This document shows, piece after piece, positions 16,983-26,025 of a DNA stretch of 64,000 nucleotides; position 1 is the stretch's first letter, and the number at the start of each line of letters is the position of its first letter. This DNA comes from Jejuia sp040720935 (GTDB lineage Bacteria > Bacteroidota > Bacteroidia > Flavobacteriales > Flavobacteriaceae): assembly GCF_040720935.1 (NCBI RefSeq), contig NZ_JBFDAE010000004.1, forward strand, positions 1 to 64,000, in the 5' to 3' direction. The translations under genes and the position numbers were made by a program. The notes beneath the pieces were generated by a model. That model saw only the letters and a list, made by a program, of their open reading frames with translations. It made no database searches and had not been told where the DNA came from.

Positions 16983-18701
16983 ATGTACACAACTTTCCAC
17001 ATACCAAAAGAAGCAAATACTTATGCAGATACATTAGAGGCTTATGGTGTTGCTCATTTAGTACAAGCAATTTATGATAATCTGAATATTGAAGGTTATA
17101 TTAAAATTTATGATAGAGAAGTTTATTTTGAAATATTGCTAGAAGAGCCTTTAACACAGGAGATACTAAAGGGGTTAACTTATTTTCAAATCATAGAATT
17201 TATTAAAAAAGATGAAAAAACAGGTTTGCCTAAAAATTTTACAGGCGTAAATTATTTTGACTTTTCCAAACAAAAGGAAATTAAATCAAATAGAAAAGCC
17301 GATTTCGATGCTATAAAGGATTTGAAGAAAGATGAGAGAAAAAATGCTATTCTTCGTATTGAGGAAATATATCATTCAAAAGGAGCAAATAGACTTCGAG
17401 ATGAATATGATGTATTATCTCAATTAGCTGATAACAATAATATTAATGCATTTTATAAAATTTATGAAAATCTAAATCTGAACAAAGATAAATTTAATGT
17501 AATCATTTCGGAAATTCTAAATCAATATATCGTTGGTATAGAAGGGAGTTCCGAATATGAAAAACTAATTAAACAGAAAAAAATATCTGTAAAAAAAAAT
17601 ATAACTAATCTTCAATTGATTAATCCAAACAAAGGAAAAGGTTTAAATAAAGCTAAAGCATGGGGAATAGAAACTAAAAATTGTAGTAGCAAATGGACTA
17701 AGGAGTTAATGAAGTTAAATGGAGCAATGAAGTTTGGAATGACTTGTATTTTATTTCCTTCTGGTAGCAGAAGTTTTGATATGAAAGTCTATGTACCTGT
17801 TTTCAATGAAATGATTTTAGAAGAAAAGACATCTTTATTAAAAAAATTCAAACGAATAGCAAGTAGCAATACACCAATAAAATTAGATATACAAAATACC
17901 TTGAAAATTTGTGAACTGTTTTTAAAACAACATGAACGAAAAAGACGAAGAAAGCTGAAAGAGTTTTTGTTAGGTTTCCATGTAGTATATCAAAAACAAC
18001 TAAGTCAACATACAAAAAGTGTTACGAATATTGGCTTTTTAGAAACGCCTGATTTTATTGATTTGACAGACAGAGAAGATTGGTTAGAAATTATCGAAGA
18101 CCAAAAAAAGGTAATGAATGGTATTATAGAACAAGGTGATGCCATGATTGGATTATTGGCTTATCGTAACTTTTTGAATGGTTCGGACATTAACGAATAT
18201 TTCAAATTCAACTATTGGTTTGCCTCTTATTTGATGCACGAATTAAGCAATAAGAAACAAACTTATGTAACAACAAATAAAATTGAAACATTAAACAAAA
18301 TATTTACACTTATGGACATTTCATTTAAGAAAATTATCGAAAACGAGGGATTTCAAGGAGTAGCGGCTGCAATCCGTAAAAGTACGGTTAGTCTGCAATA
18401 CACGCCAAAAGAACAAAGAAAATTTGACGTTCAATATGGTCTTGCTCAAAAATTGCAAAACAAGTCGAATTCAAAAGAAGATTTGATTTCTTTTATTGGA
18501 GAATTTGTAGCAAAATACAATTCTGATACAGCTCGTCAATATGAAAAAACAAATAAGGCTTTTAGAGCAAATGTGAAAGACAAAGAATTATTTGCATTCT
18601 TTGAATTAGTGGATATTGTTAATTCAAAAGTATTAGGTGCAATGCTCGCAGCTTATGGATTTGCATTGAATAAAAAGGATAAAGAAACATCAGAAGAATA
18701 A
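16983..18701 (+). CDS. cas8: Cas8-like large subunit of a type I Cascade
   Basis: A 572-residue protein assigned from its position: between cas3 and cas7, of the length of a Cascade large subunit. It starts MYTTFHIPKEANTYADTLEAYG and has no HD, helicase or zinc-finger CxxC that I can see. Cas8 recognises the PAM and recruits Cas3. The C-terminal region (residues 330-572) is mostly helical and may serve as the small subunit, since no separate cas11 gene is present. The family cannot be assigned to a Cas8 subtype by reading (Cas8b/Cst1-like or Csp2-like are options). Confidence 0.75.
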   Translation: MYTTFHIPKEANTYADTLEAYGVAHLVQAIYDNLNIEGYIKIYDREVYFEILLEEPLTQEILKGLTYFQIIEFIKKDEKTGLPKNFTGVNYFDFSKQKEIKSNRKADFDAIKDLKKDERKNAILRIEEIYHSKGANRLRDEYDVLSQLADNNNINAFYKIYENLNLNKDKFNVIISEILNQYIVGIEGSSEYEKLIKQKKISVKKNITNLQLINPNKGKGLNKAKAWGIETKNCSSKWTKELMKLNGAMKFGMTCILFPSGSRSFDMKVYVPVFNEMILEEKTSLLKKFKRIASSNTPIKLDIQNTLKICELFLKQHERKRRRKLKEFLLGFHVVYQKQLSQHTKSVTNIGFLETPDFIDLTDREDWLEIIEDQKKVMNGIIEQGDAMIGLLAYRNFLNGSDINEYFKFNYWFASYLMHELSNKKQTYVTTNKIETLNKIFTLMDISFKKIIENEGFQGVAAAIRKSTVSLQYTPKEQRKFDVQYGLAQKLQNKSNSKEDLISFIGEFVAKYNSDTARQYEKTNKAFRANVKDKELFAFFELVDIVNSKVLGAMLAAYGFALNKKDKETSEE

Positions 18702-18730
18702 TTTTAATCAATTAAAAAAATAAATTTATC

Positions 18731-19720
18731 ATGAATATAGCATCTATTTCAATTAGTGGAGAAATCACTTTAAACCTACACTCTTTAAATAATGAAGGAG
18801 GAGAAGGTAATCAAATTATTACTCGTCAATTATCAATCATTGATAAAGAAGGAAATCAACATACCGTAAATGGTATTAGTGGTGATATGTTTAAACATAT
18901 TCACGCTGTACATTTAGTTAATCATGCAGTTGAGAACGGTTTAGCTTTGAGTTCTTACTCCAAAATAAATGACCCAAATCGTATCTCTGCCAGTAAAGAC
19001 CTTGAGCCTTATTTTGAAGAAACAAAGAAACCGAATAAAACATCCGCAGATGTAGTTGATGCAATTGTAAATATTTGTACCGTATGTGATTTGCATGGTG
19101 TTTTAATTACAGATAAAGTTGGGGATAATAAAAGCAGCACGAATACACCTCGAAAATCCTGTGTCGAATATGGTTGGACTGTTGGTATTCCAAATAAAAA
19201 TGGTACAGAAAGCTATCTTCATACAAAGTTAGTTTCTGATGCAGGACAAAAAGGAAGTGGAACATCAAGCAATGAAGGTCAGAATATTTTCCATCGTCCT
19301 GCCAATCATGGTTCGTATGCTTTTGTTTGTAATATTGATGCTTATCGAATCGGATTTAATGATATGTCAAGAAAATATGCTTTTGATGAAGATAAAGTTG
19401 ATGGAATAAGAAAAGCACGTTATAAAGCAGTTGTTCAAAGTTTAATTAGTTCTATTATTAATCCACAAGGCGCAATGACAAGCACTCAAAAACCACATAT
19501 TACAGATTTTAAAGGTGTTGTGACTTACACGACAAGTCTTGTTCCTGCCCCAACGATTAGTGCTATTAATAGCGATTATCGTGAGGAAATTAAAAAAATT
19601 ACGACAACTTTAAATAAATTAGAAGAAGATAGTGTTCACGCGAAACCATTTGATAGTATTTCAGATTTGATAGCTATTTTAGTGGATTTGGCTGCTGCAA
19701 CACCTTATAAGATAGCTTAA
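18731..19720 (+). CDS. cas7: Cas7 backbone protein (Cst2/DevR-like)
   Basis: A 329-residue RAMP protein with the DevR/Cst2 pattern near the N-terminus: GEITLNLHSLNNEGGEGN, then ITRQLSIIDKEGNQHTV and ISGDMFKHIH. Cas7 copies line the crRNA spacer in the Cascade complex. It begins 29 bases after cas8 and ends 2 bases before cas5. Confidence 0.9.
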   Translation: MNIASISISGEITLNLHSLNNEGGEGNQIITRQLSIIDKEGNQHTVNGISGDMFKHIHAVHLVNHAVENGLALSSYSKINDPNRISASKDLEPYFEETKKPNKTSADVVDAIVNICTVCDLHGVLITDKVGDNKSSTNTPRKSCVEYGWTVGIPNKNGTESYLHTKLVSDAGQKGSGTSSNEGQNIFHRPANHGSYAFVCNIDAYRIGFNDMSRKYAFDEDKVDGIRKARYKAVVQSLISSIINPQGAMTSTQKPHITDFKGVVTYTTSLVPAPTISAINSDYREEIKKITTTLNKLEEDSVHAKPFDSISDLIAILVDLAAATPYKIA

Positions 19721-19722
19721 TT

Positions 19723-20403
19723 ATGAGCAGTTTAAAATTTTCAGTCGTTTTTCAATCAACATCTTTGTTTTCTTTGAAAGATAGTAATTCTACTAACTCA
19801 GGAGCAAAAAGTTTGTTTTTGCCTTCACCTTATGCGATTAGAATGGCAATTCTCAATCAAGCCATTACTTTAGACGGTGTTGATTTTGAAACGGGAAAAG
19901 GAAAAAACGAATACTTTACAATGGTTCGTGATGCGGATATTAGTTATTTTCTAACAGGCAACTATTGTGTGAATAATTGTTTTGTAAAAATATTAAAACC
20001 AAGTCGAAGCCGACCAGGAGAAGTTCAAGAAACGGTGAGTTTTCGAGAATATATTCATATTAATGAGCCTATTGAAATCATTTTTTCAGTTAAGAATGAA
20101 AAGCAAAAAGCGTTTTTGAAAACGTACATGCATAAGATAAATTATTTCGGTAAGCGAGGGTGTTTTTTTCAGTTTATTGAATATAAAGAACACCCTACAG
20201 AACCGAATGTGAAATTATTTAGCGGAGATTCTTTAAGTGCAGGAGTTTTGCAGGAATATGATGATTTTAATAAAAAATTGACATTTGAACATGTTAATAG
20301 TTATGGGGGGAAATCTTCAGTAAATAGGGAAAAGCAATTATTTATTTTACCGTTAGCGAGGAAAAAATCTTCTAAAGGATACACGGGATATAACACCATT
20401 TAA
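19723..20403 (+). CDS. cas5: Cas5 subunit of type I Cascade
   Basis: A 226-residue RAMP protein. The N-terminal LKFSVVFQSTSLFSLKDS, SPYAIRMAILNQAI and a middle stretch with FREYIHINEPIEI fit the Cas5 fold. It caps the 5' handle of the crRNA. It follows cas7 with a 2-base gap. The last gene of the AT-rich effector block; the next gene (ATPase) begins 68 bases on. Confidence 0.85.
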   Translation: MSSLKFSVVFQSTSLFSLKDSNSTNSGAKSLFLPSPYAIRMAILNQAITLDGVDFETGKGKNEYFTMVRDADISYFLTGNYCVNNCFVKILKPSRSRPGEVQETVSFREYIHINEPIEIIFSVKNEKQKAFLKTYMHKINYFGKRGCFFQFIEYKEHPTEPNVKLFSGDSLSAGVLQEYDDFNKKLTFEHVNSYGGKSSVNREKQLFILPLARKKSSKGYTGYNTI

Positions 20404-20450
20404 TATTTTTATTAAAAATGCACATCGAAATATACAATATTATTACTACA

Positions 20451-20470
20451 TTGCACATGTAAATATGCAA
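20451..20470 (+). promoter_or_regulatory. Palindrome before the ATPase gene
   Basis: TTGCA and TGCAA separated by 10 bases, ending one base before the ATPase start codon. TGCACAT also occurs at 20419-20425 and 20452-20458. It may be an operator or a weak promoter region allowing the adaptation module to be expressed on its own. Confidence 0.35.
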
Positions 20471-20471
20471 C

Positions 20472-21662
20472 ATGGAACAATTATTAGAAAAGTCAGCAAC
20501 ATCGGTACAAAGGCTAAGCACCGAAAAAAAGCGGTACTTGTTCAATGAAATCAATTGGAACAATAGATTAATAGGGGTAAAAGGCGCTCGTGGTACAGGC
20601 AAAACAACGCTCTTATTGCAAAAGTTAAAAGAGTTGCAGTTGTTGCCCACGCAAGGAACATATTGGTCCTTAGACGATTTTTATTTCACAACCCATTCTT
20701 TGGTAGAAACTGCCGAAGCATTCTATAAAAAAGGTGGGCAATATCTTTTTTTAGATGAGGTGCACAAATACAAAAATTGGTCTATTCATATAAAAAACCT
20801 GTATGATTTTTATCCAGATTTAAAAATAGTATTCACCGGGTCGTCTATAATCGATATTTCGAGAGAGGCAGGCGATTTAAGCAGACGGATGTTAATGTAC
20901 CAATTACCTGGACTTTCGTATCGGGAATATTTGGCGTTTAATGATTTGTATGATTTTGAATCGATCACCTTGGAAGACATACTTTCTAAAGACCGAAAAT
21001 GGGCAGCATTGTTTCCCCCGGGGTTTCGGCCATTAGAACATTTTCAGAACTATTTACAATACGGTTATTACCCATTTTCAATGGAGGATAAGGAAGGTTA
21101 TGCCATGCGTTTACAACAGTTGGTGCGCTTAATTGTAGAATACGATATGGCAGAACTAAAGGGTTTTGATATCCGCAATGCCAAAAAAATGTTGCAATTG
21201 CTTAATGTGGTTGCCGCCAATGTACCCTTTCAGCCCAATATAACCAACATCGCAAAAAAAAGCGATATACATAGAAATTCAGTAGTCACTTATCTTCATT
21301 TTTTGGAACAAGCGCAGTTGATAAAACTATTGTATGCATCGGGAATTAGTCTAGCAACACTTCAAAAGCCTGAAAAAGTGTATTTAGATAACCCCAACCT
21401 TGCCTTTGCATTTTCTACCTCAAATCCAAATACAGGAAATTTAAGGGAAACTTATTTTATATCACAAGTTTCTGTGCGACATAAAATGTCATACCCTAAG
21501 CAAGGCGATTTTTTGGTTGACGACGTTTATACCTTTGAAGTTGGAGGAAAAGATAAAACCAGTAAACAGATAGATTCAGTAAAAAATGGATTTGTGGTTG
21601 CTGATAACTTGGAGTTTCCTATAACTAAATTACCCCTTTGGTTATTTGGGTTTTTGTATTAA
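20472..21662 (+). CDS. AAA/P-loop ATPase with DUF4143 inside the cas operon
   Basis: A 396-residue P-loop ATPase: Walker A GARGTGKTT (residues 38-46), Walker B YLFLDEVHK (D95, E96), a sensor-like VFTGSSIID, then a winged-helix segment (SDIHRNSVVTYLHFLEQAQLIKLL) and a C-terminal DUF4143 nuclease-fold-like end (YTFEVGGKDKTSKQIDSVKN). Such ATPases are common stand-alone genes in Bacteroidetes and archaea, with no well-established role. Here it lies between cas5 and cas4 on the same strand and ends 6 bases before cas4, so it is co-transcribed with the adaptation genes. A role in spacer acquisition is an inference. It could also be a passenger. Confidence 0.85.
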   Translation: MEQLLEKSATSVQRLSTEKKRYLFNEINWNNRLIGVKGARGTGKTTLLLQKLKELQLLPTQGTYWSLDDFYFTTHSLVETAEAFYKKGGQYLFLDEVHKYKNWSIHIKNLYDFYPDLKIVFTGSSIIDISREAGDLSRRMLMYQLPGLSYREYLAFNDLYDFESITLEDILSKDRKWAALFPPGFRPLEHFQNYLQYGYYPFSMEDKEGYAMRLQQLVRLIVEYDMAELKGFDIRNAKKMLQLLNVVAANVPFQPNITNIAKKSDIHRNSVVTYLHFLEQAQLIKLLYASGISLATLQKPEKVYLDNPNLAFAFSTSNPNTGNLRETYFISQVSVRHKMSYPKQGDFLVDDVYTFEVGGKDKTSKQIDSVKNGFVVADNLEFPITKLPLWLFGFLY

Positions 21663-21668
21663 CATACT

Positions 21669-22199
21669 ATGGATATTATAGCTACGCATATTAATTATTA
21701 CACCATCTGCCACAGAAAACTATGGTTGTTCGCCCATGCGATTCAAATGGAGCACACCTCCAACACGGTTTACGATGGGAAACTCTTGCACGAAACCAGT
21801 TATTCGCAACGCGCTGAAAAACATAGTGAAATGGAACTTACTGCAAAATGGGACGGCTTAACACTTCATGGCAAAGTGGATTTTTACGATCATAAACATA
21901 AAATGATCCATGAAACAAAAAGAGGTAAATCCATAGAACAAGCGCATACCTTGCAAGTGAAGTTTTATATCTGGCTCTTTGAACGCAATGGCATCGATGG
22001 TGTAACGGGGCGTATTGAATACCCAAAACTCAGAAAAACTACCGAGGTATTATTATCTCGAACCGATGTTGCCTTTTTGGAAGAAACCATTCATGGTGTC
22101 CATAAACTCATTCATCAAAAAAAATGCCCCGAAACCATAAATTCAAAAATCTGTAAAAAATGTTCCTACTATCAACTCTGTTATATTGACGAACCATGA
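21669..22199 (+). CDS. cas4: CRISPR-associated exonuclease Cas4
   Basis: A 176-residue Cas4 with a RecB-like nuclease core: D71 and E82-x-K84 (DFYDH, HETKRGKS), QVKFYIWLF motif, and four iron-sulphur cysteines, C14 near the N-terminus and C162, C165 and C171 at the C-terminus (CKKCSYYQLC). Cas4 trims prespacers and selects those with a PAM. It overlaps cas1 by 4 bases. Confidence 0.95.
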   Translation: MDIIATHINYYTICHRKLWLFAHAIQMEHTSNTVYDGKLLHETSYSQRAEKHSEMELTAKWDGLTLHGKVDFYDHKHKMIHETKRGKSIEQAHTLQVKFYIWLFERNGIDGVTGRIEYPKLRKTTEVLLSRTDVAFLEETIHGVHKLIHQKKCPETINSKICKKCSYYQLCYIDEP

Positions 22200-23200
22200 A
22201 GAAATCCTATTATTTATTTAATCCGGGCAGATTGTCACGCAAAGAAAACACGCTGAAATTTGTACCCGTAAACGAAGAAGGTGTAGAGGGCAGACCTAAA
22301 TATTTGCCCGTGGAAGGCGTTAAGAATCTTTTTTGTTTTGGTAGTTTGGATGCCAACAGCGCTTTGTACAATTTCTTGGGAAAACACCACATAGGCGTTC
22401 ATTTTTTTGATTATTATGAGCATTATACCGGTAGTTTTATGCCCAAGGATTATTTGCTTAGTGGCAAAGTAATAGTAAATCAAGTAGCACATTACAGCTC
22501 ACATAAAAAGCGATTGGCAATAGCACAACAGTTTATACAGGGCGCGGCATACAACATGTTGAAAAATTTAAAGTATTACTCAAAAAGAGGAAAAGATACA
22601 GCAGTTCAAATAACGAAAATAGAAACCTTGGTGCTGTCTATAGCAAATACGAAAGCTATTGACGAGCTCATGGGGATTGAGGGAAATATTAGAATCGTTT
22701 ATTATAGTGCGTTTAGTGAAATTATCAAGGATTTTGAAATGAACAATCGCACAAAACAACCACCCAATAATGAGGTAAACGCTATGATATCTTTTGTGAA
22801 TATGATATGTTATACGGCATGTCTGGACCAAATATACCATACACAGCTAAACCCGACGATTAGTTTTTTGCATGAACCGGGGTTTAGACGGTATTCCTTG
22901 GCATTGGATTTAGCCGAAGTTTTTAAGCCATTATTGGCAGACCGCCTTATTTTTTCATTGATGAACAAAAAGATGATTCAGTCAGAACATTTTGATAATA
23001 CAGTAAACAGTTGCTTGCTAAAAGAGTCTGGGCGGAAAATAGTGATGCGAGCTTGGGATGAAAAGCTGAACGAAACCATTAAACATAGAATACTGGACCA
23101 GAGCATAAGCTATAAACGATTGATCCGATTGGAATGTTACAAATTGGTTAAACACGTTATGGATATTCAGGATTATAAACCTTTTAAAACTTGGTGGTAG
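22196..23200 (+). CDS. cas1: CRISPR integrase Cas1
   Basis: A 334-residue Cas1. The metal-binding catalytic residues are visible as Glu in ELMGIEGNIR, His in FLHEPGFRRYSLALDL, and Asp in the following DLAEVFKPLLADR. The N-terminal beta domain begins KKSYYLFNPGRLSRKENTL. With Cas2 it integrates new spacers at the leader end. Starts within the end of cas4; its stop codon directly abuts the cas2 start. Confidence 0.97.
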   Translation: MKKSYYLFNPGRLSRKENTLKFVPVNEEGVEGRPKYLPVEGVKNLFCFGSLDANSALYNFLGKHHIGVHFFDYYEHYTGSFMPKDYLLSGKVIVNQVAHYSSHKKRLAIAQQFIQGAAYNMLKNLKYYSKRGKDTAVQITKIETLVLSIANTKAIDELMGIEGNIRIVYYSAFSEIIKDFEMNNRTKQPPNNEVNAMISFVNMICYTACLDQIYHTQLNPTISFLHEPGFRRYSLALDLAEVFKPLLADRLIFSLMNKKMIQSEHFDNTVNSCLLKESGRKIVMRAWDEKLNETIKHRILDQSISYKRLIRLECYKLVKHVMDIQDYKPFKTWW

Positions 23201-23464
23201 ATGTATGTAATTTTAGTTTATGATATGAACACAAAACGGGTTGGCAAAATGCTGAAGTTATGCCGGCGATATCTCAATTGGATTCAAAATAGCGTATTTG
23301 AAGGCGCCATTACCGAAGTGAAGTTAAAGGAATTTTTAGCACACGCAAAACTGATTATGGATGAAGAAACCGATAGTTTGATTATATTTAAAAACAGACA
23401 AGAAAGTTGGTTGGAAAAGCAGGTTATCGGAAAAGAAAAAAACGATTTAGATAATCTGCTGTAA
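23201..23464 (+). CDS. cas2: CRISPR-associated protein Cas2
   Basis: An 87-residue Cas2 with the N-terminal ferredoxin-like strand VILVYDMNTKRVGKML and the conserved Asp (D8), then RRYLNWIQNSVFEG. It bridges two Cas1 dimers in the integrase complex. Its ATG immediately follows the cas1 stop, and the CRISPR leader starts right after its stop. Confidence 0.96.
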   Translation: MYVILVYDMNTKRVGKMLKLCRRYLNWIQNSVFEGAITEVKLKEFLAHAKLIMDEETDSLIIFKNRQESWLEKQVIGKEKNDLDNLL

Positions 23465-23669
23465 GCGTCGAAGTAATAAAAACAGCTCTTTGGATTAAAG
23501 TTCTTTGACATATCATATTTTAAATGTTTAAAAACGAGTGCTTTAAAAAGTAGTCGAACCTAATAGAAAATCTTATTATTAGCTATCGACGATTTTTTAA
23601 GGAAACTTTTATATCTTTGATAAAGTTAAAAAACTCATTATCAGGCTTTTATTTTTTCGAAAATAACGG
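23465..23669 (+). promoter_or_regulatory. CRISPR leader
   Basis: AT-rich 205-base stretch between cas2 and the first repeat. It contains TATCTTTG at 23612-23619, a perfect TAnnTTTG -7 box, placing transcription start about 40 bases before the first repeat. The repeat orientation (ending ATTGAAAT) agrees with transcription on the plus strand from here. Confidence 0.7.
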
Positions 23670-24688
23670 CTATAAATCGTCCCATAACGGAATTGAAATT
23701 TAACGCAGCAATTGCTGGCAGATGCTTTAAAAACACTTTAAATCGTCCCATAACGGAATTGAAATCAATTTCTAACAGATAAAGGGAAATTATATAAGTA
23801 ACTTTAAATCGTCCCATAACGGAATTGAAATCGCACCGAAATTAATTAAGAAACTTAAAAAATAAAACTTTAAATCGTCCCATAACGGAATTGAAATAAG
23901 TAGGAATTGATAGAGTAGCCTTTAATATTTAATCTTTAAATCGTCCCATAACGGAATTGAAATTGGTTAAATTTAGTTTTTGTTAAACATTCCTTTAACC
24001 TATAAATCGTCCCATAACGGAATTGAAATTAAGTTTTGAAGAGCGAGACAAGGCAGCAGCACATTACTATAAATCGTCCCATAACGGAATTGAAATGCAT
24101 TCACGGAATGGTCAAAGATAATTTCGGCTACGCTATAAATCGTCCCATAACGGAATTGAAATTGGCTTGTGAAGAATTCCAACGACGAATCGTGTACCCT
24201 ATAAATCGTCCCATAACGGAATTGAAATTAGATTTACAGGGAATAGACAGTTTATGCTGTGTGTCTATAAATCGTCCCATAACGGAATTGAAATTAAGTA
24301 TGCCGTTGATGCTGTGATTGAGCATGATAACTATAAATCGTCCCATAACGGAATTGAAATTGAGAAACCTATCTGTGTGAAATATTTAACAACTTCCTAT
24401 AAATCGTCCCATAACGGAATTGAAATACATAGCTTACATCATCTAAGGCTTCTAAGCTTAAACTATAAATCGTCCCATAACGGAATTGAAATCCGTTTTT
24501 AAAAAGCATTATCGACGTTGAGGATCCCTATAAATCGTCCCATAACGGAATTGAAATTGAGAAACCTATCTGTGTGAAATATTTAACAACTTCCTATAAA
24601 TCGTCCCATAACGGAATTGAAATGAGTGTCCGCCACCTGTTAAACATCCTGCTTTTTTCTATAAATCGTCCCATAACGGAATTGAAAT
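23670..24688 (+). CRISPR. CRISPR array, 16 repeats and 15 spacers
   Basis: Sixteen 30-base repeats starting at 23670, 23736, 23802, 23868, 23934, 24000, 24067, 24133, 24199, 24265, 24331, 24397, 24463, 24528, 24594 and 24659. The repeat begins CTATAAATCGTCCCATAACG and ends GAATTGAAAT. Repeats 2-5 have T instead of A at position 3; repeat 1 and repeats 6-16 have A. Spacers are 35-37 bases, mostly 36. Spacer 11 (24361-24396) and spacer 14 (24558-24593) are identical. The terminal repeat is intact. The ATTGAAAT end is the expected crRNA 5' handle for Cas6 cleavage. Confidence 0.99.
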
Positions 24689-24790
24689 ATAACTTATCTA
24701 AAATCCTAAATAGTGTTGCACACTATCCCAAAAAGGGCGTTTTATTACGGTTATTTTAAATGAGAGATGGTATAACCTAGAATTCTGATT

Positions 24791-25243
24791 TTATTTTAAT
24801 CTATCATCCCAAAAATATTTTTCTGTTCTAACAAGTTTTATATGACTACCAAAATCAGGATGCTGAGTATTGATAATATAATTGTATTCTAGGGGAATAA
24901 TAGCAGAAGGCACTTTTAAAATCAGCGTTTCTTGTGTAGAGTACCAATCAGACCCTATTTTTTGCAAATCTGAATATGCGTCAAAAGTTCTCCAATTTGG
25001 AGGTAATTCTTCTAAGCTTATTGTTCTGATTAAATGGTCATAATCTGCTAAGCTTATAATCATAACCATATATCTAATTCCAGGTTTGATTGAGTTTTTA
25101 TGTACGATCAGTTCCAGAGAAGCCAATGATCTTGAAGAGCCAGTGTAAAGAACCTCTTGACTATCAAAATTCCATCGATTTGCACTACCGGAAGAAGTTA
25201 ATTTTGTAGCGTAGGTTTCTGCCGATATTCTGAACACTTCCAT
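24791..25243 (-). CDS. RES-domain toxin
   Basis: A 150-residue RES protein: the name-giving residues appear as Arg in VFRIS, Glu in SLASLELIVH and Ser in the late QETLILKVPSA stretch, with the GSANRWN loop and LYTGSSRSLASLE helix. RES toxins degrade NAD+ in the cytoplasm. It follows its antitoxin gene by 3 bases on the minus strand, converging on the end of the CRISPR array. Confidence 0.9.
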   Translation of the reverse strand: MEVFRISAETYATKLTSSGSANRWNFDSQEVLYTGSSRSLASLELIVHKNSIKPGIRYMVMIISLADYDHLIRTISLEELPPNWRTFDAYSDLQKIGSDWYSTQETLILKVPSAIIPLEYNYIINTQHPDFGSHIKLVRTEKYFWDDRLK

Positions 25244-25246
25244 AGA

Positions 25247-25741
25247 CTAAGCATTATCTCCATATTCCATTCCTGTTAACCTATCTTCAATAAATCTAAT
25301 TCCAGTTACGGTTTTCAGGAATTCTCGTGGCGCTTTTTTATCTAAAATGAAATTTTCAGTATCTAACCATGTATTGAAATTTTCGGTAGTACCAAAAACT
25401 ATTGCTCCATGTTTGTATAATGAAATTAATAGGACTAATTTTTCTCTTAATGTATTGCTTAGCTCTTTTTTTTCAGAAGATTGTCTGTAATTTCTAACTG
25501 TTCTTTCTGTTAGATTTAAGATATCTGACATAATTGAGTCAGTGATATGAGATATTTTTTTGAATCTCTCAATGTAATCATAGCTGATCTTATTATTCTC
25601 AATATAATTCAATAATTCATTGTCAGTAATTCTTACTGGAATATTTTGCTTTTTGCTTTTATAGGCTTTTTTTTTACGGGAAGCAGCAGTTTTTGTAGTA
25701 CGTGAAGTAGATTTTTGAGGATTATTTACAGTTACATTCAT
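25247..25741 (-). CDS. Xre/MbcA/ParS antitoxin of the RES module
   Basis: A 164-residue antitoxin counted from the ATG at 25741. A basic N-terminal tail (about residues 8-35, rich in Lys and Arg) leads to a helix-turn-helix (ITDSIMSDILNLTERTVRNY) and a C-terminal toxin-binding domain (GAIVFGTTENFNTWL...APREFLKTVTGIRFIEDRLTGMEYG). A longer frame to 25795 would run through the operator palindromes and the promoter, so the 25741 start is preferred. It should neutralise the RES toxin and repress the operon. Confidence 0.88.
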   Translation of the reverse strand: MNVTVNNPQKSTSRTTKTAASRKKKAYKSKKQNIPVRITDNELLNYIENNKISYDYIERFKKISHITDSIMSDILNLTERTVRNYRQSSEKKELSNTLREKLVLLISLYKHGAIVFGTTENFNTWLDTENFILDKKAPREFLKTVTGIRFIEDRLTGMEYGDNA

Positions 25742-25764
25742 AATGTTATTATGTTTATATATTT

Positions 25765-25805
25765 CAATTATAGGAAATATTTCCGTTAAAAACAAGAAAT
25801 ATTTC
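25765..25805 (-). promoter_or_regulatory. Promoter and double operator of the RES/Xre operon
   Basis: Two copies of the palindrome GAAATATTTC (25774-25783 and 25796-25805) with centres 22 bases apart. On the minus strand a TTG next to the distal palindrome and TATAATTG at 25772-25765, 20 bases apart, approximate a Bacteroidetes promoter. The palindromes overlap both boxes, as expected for autorepression. Confidence 0.55.
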
Positions 25806-25807
25806 CT

Positions 25808-26025
25808 GTATTATTTAACGCAATGATTATGCCAATTCCCATGGGTTAGCGAAATTCACAGGTATTGAATCTTTAGCATTAAAAACAGTTTGTTAAAATA
25901 CGCAGATGTAAATATAAAATCATTAGAAAACTATTTTTGATTTTTTTTTCATCAAAATTAAAGACAACCAGCAAAGAAAGCCAGACATGATATTGTCGGT
26001 TTTTATTTTTTATGATAATTGGTCC
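25808..26025. other. Gene-free stretch before the ArsC fragment
   Basis: AT-rich with no plausible gene, repeat or terminator seen, apart from a poly-T run at 25936-25950. Confidence 0.5.

Noticed and set aside
13475..20403. A type III effector complex
   Set aside because: No Cas10, Csm or Cmr-like subunit is present. Cas3, Cas5, Cas7 and Cas8 describe a type I complex.
24000..24760. Open frames running through the CRISPR array on both strands
   Set aside because: They are made of the repeated 30-base units translated in register (SINRPITELK and similar) and are not genes.
12927..25805. An integrative element attached to tRNA-Asn carrying the cas locus
   Set aside because: No integrase, no repeated tRNA 3' end and no other mobility gene was seen between the tRNA and the end of the toxin-antitoxin pair.
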